Program-made: the position numbers and the translations under genes
Part shown: piece after piece, positions 5,367 to 7,759 of the stretch
Position numbering within the stretch: the stretch's first letter is position 1
Layout: every line of letters begins with the position of its first letter
Notes under the pieces: generated by a model
What the model saw: only the letters and a program-made list of their open reading frames with translations
Database searches by the model: none
Told to the model about the DNA's origin: nothing
Origin: JANNHK01 sp031404355
GTDB lineage: Bacteria; Actinomycetota; Acidimicrobiia; IMCC26256; PALSA-610
Length of the DNA: 7,759 nt
Reading direction: 5' to 3'
Assembly (NCBI GenBank): GCA_031404355.1
Contig: JANNHK010000256.1
Coordinates: forward strand, 1 to 7,759

Positions 5367-5939
5367 ATGCTCGACGAGCTGCTGGCCTGCCCGGGTGTCG
5401 AAGAGCGAACCGATCTGCGTTCGCCGGTGGGCTTCCTCGCGCTGCACGGCGGCCTCGAAGCGGGTACGGCGGAGATCGCAGCCGCGGCGGCCGGGGCGGC
5501 CGGCGCGTCGCTGTACGCCGTCGTGCAACCCGACGACCTGCACTGGCACATCCCGTCGCACCGGTACGACCCCGAGCAGTCGGTCGGGCTCGCGGGCTTT
5601 CTCGCCCACGTCGACGTGGTGATCTCGATCCACGGCTTCGGTGGGTTGCGCGGCGACGACGACCGCTGGATCACGGCGCTGCTCGGCGGGTCGAACCGCG
5701 ACCTTGCCGCACGCGCCGCCGGCAGATTGGGCGCGGCGCTGCCGCATTACCGGTGGATCGACGACGTCGACCGCATCCCGACCCACCTGCGGGGCCTGCA
5801 TCCGGGTAACCCCGTCAACCGGGCCCGGGACGGCGGAGTACAGATCGAGCTACCGCCGCGCGTCCGGCGCGATCCTGATGTCGCCGCGCTCACCGGCGCC
5901 CTCGCCGCGCTAGCCCGAGAGCAGCGGCAACAGGTGTGA
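5367..5939 (+). CDS. Poly-gamma-glutamate hydrolase family protein (PghP-like)
   Basis: A 190-residue protein of the family related to phage PghP, a zinc peptidase with a carboxypeptidase-A-like fold that cuts poly-gamma-glutamate. Visible landmarks are FLALHGGLEAGTAEIA (23-38), with likely metal ligands His27 and Glu31, HIPSHRYDPEQS (61-72), VDVVISIHGFGG (82-93) with His89, ITALLGGSNRDLA (102-114), LRGLHPGNPVNRARDGGVQIELPP (141-164) with Glu161, and a C-terminal helix. No signal peptide is seen, so unlike secreted homologues it probably works inside the cell; whether its substrate is poly-gamma-glutamate is not shown. No Shine-Dalgarno sequence precedes ATG 5367, and the leader is predicted to be very short. 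The last 30 bases overlap the end of the convergent phosphatase gene. Confidence 0.8.
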   Translation: MLDELLACPGVEERTDLRSPVGFLALHGGLEAGTAEIAAAAAGAAGASLYAVVQPDDLHWHIPSHRYDPEQSVGLAGFLAHVDVVISIHGFGGLRGDDDRWITALLGGSNRDLAARAAGRLGAALPHYRWIDDVDRIPTHLRGLHPGNPVNRARDGGVQIELPPRVRRDPDVAALTGALAALAREQRQQV

Positions 5940-6593
5940 CACGTCGTTGTACGTTCGCAGCACGATGCGGTCGGGCGCGGCCACGATCTCGCTGATCGAC
6001 GCGTTGTCGGCGCCCGAGAACGCGAACCGGCGGGACCCGGTGATGCGGTGCAGGAGCTGCCCGATCACGCCGCCGTGCGCGACGGCCATGACGCGCCCAC
6101 CGCGGTGCGCGTCGACGATGCGTTGCAACCCGCCCCACGTCCGCTCGTCGAACGTGTCGTGCGGTTCCCCGTTGGGGATGACGTCCCAGCGTTCCTGCGT
6201 GAAGATCTGGGCGAAGATCGGGTCGCCGGCCGCGGCGCGCACGCGGAACTCGCCGCCTTCCCAGTCGCCGAGGTACACCTCGCGCAGATCGGGCTCCTCG
6301 ACCGGCGCGATGCCGATCCGTTTGGCCAGCGGTGCCGCGGTCTGATGGGTCCGTTGCAACGTCGTCACGTAGATCGCGTCGATGCGTTCGCCCTGGAGGC
6401 GCTCGGCGAGGAGCACGGCCTGCTGCTCACCGACCGGGTCGAGCGGCGGGTCGCCGTGCCCGTCACGCAGCGGAAACGGACGGTCGGGATGGGCGGGCGC
6501 CGACTCGCCGTGGCGGACGAGCAACACCGTTGTCGCGTCGGGCGGGGGAGTGAACCGGTGCTGGCGAAACCCCTCGGGCGGCGTCGTACTCAT
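5910..6593 (-). CDS. Histidine phosphatase (phosphoglycerate-mutase-like) family protein
   Basis: A 227-residue branch-1 histidine phosphatase. TVLLVRHGES (22-31) carries the catalytic RHG with the phospho-accepting His28. The other active-site residues are Arg81 in TTLQRTHQTA, Glu105 in DLREVYLGDWEG and His173 in VMAVAHGGVIGQLL. All four are present, so the enzyme should be active as a phosphatase or mutase. The family is broad (phosphoglycerate mutase, sugar and nucleotide phosphatases), and the insert between residues 111 and 150 gives no clear substrate clue. ATG 6593 lacks a well-spaced Shine-Dalgarno sequence; TAGCCT on the minus strand lies eight bases upstream, suggesting a nearly leaderless mRNA. 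It is divergent from the thioesterase gene across 30 bases and overlaps the preceding convergent gene by 30 bases at its 3' end. Confidence 0.88.
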   Translation of the reverse strand: MSTTPPEGFRQHRFTPPPDATTVLLVRHGESAPAHPDRPFPLRDGHGDPPLDPVGEQQAVLLAERLQGERIDAIYVTTLQRTHQTAAPLAKRIGIAPVEEPDLREVYLGDWEGGEFRVRAAAGDPIFAQIFTQERWDVIPNGEPHDTFDERTWGGLQRIVDAHRGGRVMAVAHGGVIGQLLHRITGSRRFAFSGADNASISEIVAAPDRIVLRTYNDVSHLLPLLSG

Positions 6594-6601
6594 GTCTCCG
6601 G

Positions 6602-6617
6602 AGGCTACCGGTAGCGT
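6602..6617. promoter_or_regulatory. Divergent promoter with palindrome GCTACCGGTAGC
   Basis: The 30-base gap between the phosphatase and thioesterase genes contains a perfect 12-base palindrome (6604-6615). Its plus-strand right arm begins TAGCGT (6612-6617), exactly six bases before GTG 6624, the textbook leaderless -10 position. The mirrored arm gives TAGCCT on the minus strand (6607-6602), eight bases before ATG 6593. The palindrome may simply result from two facing -10 elements, or may also bind a regulator. Confidence 0.6.
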
Positions 6618-6623
6618 CCGGGC

Positions 6624-7352
6624 GTGCCCGCGGAGTTCGCGCCCCGACCCGAACGTGGCCGCGTCGTGACCATCGGCCGCCACGTCGGACTCGCCGACGT
6701 GCGCCCCGACGGACGGACCCGGCTCGACGCGCTGGCGCGTTTCCTGCAAGACGTGTCGGACGAGGACTCGGTCGCGGCCGGTCTCGACAACGGCGGATGG
6801 GTGATGCGCCGCCTCGCGGTCCGCATCGCGCGCACCCCGGTGTTCCGAACCGACCTGACGCTCTCCACGTGGTGCGGCGGCATCGGTGCCCGCTGGGCCG
6901 AGCGGCGCACCGACCTCCAGGTCGGCGGCGAACTGTTCGTGGTCGCCGCCGCGCTGTGGGTCCACGTCGATATCGCGACCGGCGCACCGATCCCGTTACC
7001 TGCCGACTTCACCGACCGCTTCGGCGAGAGTGCGGGCGGGCGCAAGGTGTCGGCCCGTTTGCAGCACGGACGACCACCCGAGACCACGCGCGGTTCGGCG
7101 TGGCCGCTGCGCGCCGTCGATTTCGACGTGCTGGCCCATGTCAACAACGCCGCGTACTGGGCTGCTGTCGAAGAGGAGCTGGCCGGGCGGGGCAATCCGC
7201 GGGTCGCGTGGGCCGAGATGGAATTCCGCGGTGGGATCGACCCGGGCGACGTCGTCGAACTGCGCACCGCGGACCACGAAGGCGGCTTCGCGATGTGGTT
7301 CGTCGTGGGCGATGACGTGCGGGCGTCCGCGCTCGTAGGATTCGCCCCGTGA
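6624..7352 (+). CDS. Acyl-ACP thioesterase-like double-hotdog protein
   Basis: A 242-residue protein with two hotdog domains, as in FatA/FatB-type acyl-ACP thioesterases. The first (about 15-125) has RLDALARFLQDVSDEDSVAAG (33-53), WVMRRLAVRI (59-68) and LTLSTWCGGIGARWAERRT (78-96). The second (about 155-240) has PLRAVDFDVLAHVNNAAYW (161-179), where HVNN is the family signature near the active site, and AWAEMEFRGGIDPGDVVEL (195-213). It should release fatty acids from acyl-carrier protein or act on a related thioester; chain-length choice cannot be read. GTG 6624 has no Shine-Dalgarno sequence but a leaderless -10 exactly six bases upstream. Its stop overlaps the next start (GTGA, 7349-7352), so co-transcription with the LLM oxidoreductase gene is likely. 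Confidence 0.85.
   Translation: MPAEFAPRPERGRVVTIGRHVGLADVRPDGRTRLDALARFLQDVSDEDSVAAGLDNGGWVMRRLAVRIARTPVFRTDLTLSTWCGGIGARWAERRTDLQVGGELFVVAAALWVHVDIATGAPIPLPADFTDRFGESAGGRKVSARLQHGRPPETTRGSAWPLRAVDFDVLAHVNNAAYWAAVEEELAGRGNPRVAWAEMEFRGGIDPGDVVELRTADHEGGFAMWFVVGDDVRASALVGFAP
7336..7341 (+). promoter_or_regulatory. Predicted leaderless -10 for the LLM oxidoreductase gene
   Basis: TAGGAT fits TANNNT and ends seven bases before GTG 7349, inside the last codons of the thioesterase gene. It would let the oxidoreductase gene be transcribed separately from the upstream gene, with no leader. No Shine-Dalgarno sequence precedes this start. Confidence 0.45.
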
Positions 7353-7759
7353 AGGAACTGAAGCTCGGGTACTCGATCGGTTATTGGGGTGCGCAGCCCC
7401 CGGCGAACGTGCCCGAGGCATTGCGGGAGGCCGAGCGGCTCGGGTTCGACTCGTGCTGGACCGCGGAAGCGTACGGCTCCGACGCGCTCACACCGCTCGC
7501 GTGGTGGGGGGCGGCGACGGAAACGCTGAAACTCGGAACGTCGATCTGCCAGCTCTCCGCCCGCTCACCCGCCGCAACCGCGATGGCCGCGCTCACCATG
7601 GACCACCTCTCCGGCGGCCGCTTCATCCTCGGGTTGGGTGCATCGGGTCCACAGGTCGCCGAGGGTTGGTACGGCGACCTCTACTCCAAGCCGCTGGCTC
7701 GCACACGCGAGTACGTCGAGATCATTCGTCGCGTACTCGCACGCGAAGCGCCCGTCGAT
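7349..7759 (+). CDS. LLM-class F420-dependent oxidoreductase (Rv3520c-like), 3'-truncated
   Basis: The frame is open from GTG 7349 to the window edge (137 residues, no stop), so the C-terminal part is missing; full-length relatives are about 340-350 residues. It has the start of a luciferase-like TIM barrel: LGYSIGYWGAQPP (6-18), LGFDSCWTAEAYGSDALTPLAWW (31-53), LKLGTSICQLSARSPAATAMAALTMDHLSGGRFILGLGASGPQVAEGWYG (60-109) and RTREYVEIIRRVLAREAP (118-135). GYWGAQPP, TAEAYGSD and SGPQVxEGWYG closely follow M. tuberculosis Rv3520c, a member of an F420-dependent subfamily. Such enzymes use reduced F420 for hydride transfer; the substrate is unknown. GTG overlaps the thioesterase stop, giving an operon-like layout, although TAGGAT at 7336-7341 may provide its own promoter. 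Confidence 0.88.
   Translation, partial: MKELKLGYSIGYWGAQPPANVPEALREAERLGFDSCWTAEAYGSDALTPLAWWGAATETLKLGTSICQLSARSPAATAMAALTMDHLSGGRFILGLGASGPQVAEGWYGDLYSKPLARTREYVEIIRRVLAREAPVD

Noticed and set aside
4409..5809. Long open plus-strand frame (466 codons) across the PNPOx, VOC and hydrolase-family genes, and a similar minus-strand frame at 4461-5801
   Set aside because: Arg/Ala/Pro-rich translation with no family signature, lying over several well-recognised genes in other frames; typical of GC-rich DNA with few stop codons.
1..7759. tRNA, rRNA, CRISPR, insertion sequence, prophage or toxin-antitoxin genes
   Set aside because: None seen: no cloverleaf-like segment, no spaced repeats, no transposase, integrase or terminal repeats, and no change in base composition that would point to recent transfer.

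Overview
The window is dense, high-GC DNA (roughly two-thirds G+C by eye) from an actinobacterium. Pointers are a DevS/DosS-type sensor kinase, a DUF1918 protein, an Rv3520c-like F420-dependent (LLM class) oxidoreductase, GTG starts, and several genes that appear leaderless, with a TANNNT -10 element 6-8 bases before the start codon. The mix would suit Acidimicrobiia or a relative, but the sequence alone cannot fix the taxon. There are no RNA genes, mobile elements, CRISPR arrays or phage genes. Eleven protein genes fill the window, and no gene-free stretch exceeds 216 bases.

Left part (1-4898). This holds the 3' two-thirds or so of a devS-like histidine kinase, a small DUF1918 protein, a universal stress protein (USP) that overlaps a CoA-binding protein gene, a convergent acetyl-CoA hydrolase/CoA-transferase gene, and a tandem pair of pyridoxamine-5'-phosphate-oxidase-like (PNPOx) genes joined by an ATGA overlap. 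DevS, USP, DUF1918 (Rv0569) and PNPOx-like (Rv0080) proteins all belong to families in the Mycobacterium tuberculosis DosR (DevR) hypoxia/dormancy regulon. A 20-base dyad at 4002-4021, GCAGGGACTTTTGGCCCTGC, closely resembles a DosR box and is centred about 45 bases upstream of the PNPOx pair. I read this half as a small hypoxia/redox-stress island. The CoA-binding protein and CoA-transferase-like enzyme would add acyl-CoA metabolism to the usual set of dormancy proteins.

Right part (4899-7759). These genes look like ordinary metabolic or housekeeping genes in back-to-back pairs: a VOC/glyoxalase-fold protein (-) and a poly-gamma-glutamate hydrolase-family protein (+), then a histidine phosphatase (-) and an acyl-ACP thioesterase-like double-hotdog protein (+). 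The thioesterase gene overlaps the start of an LLM oxidoreductase gene that runs off the right edge. The two divergent gaps are only 28 and 30 bases long, and each carries -10-like elements for both strands, so each is a compact candidate bidirectional promoter.

The points most worth checking are the DosR-like operator and its island, a perfect 16-bp inverted repeat inside devS, and the two compact divergent promoters. I see no wholly new multi-gene system. The novelty, if any, is in the make-up and control of the dormancy-type island.
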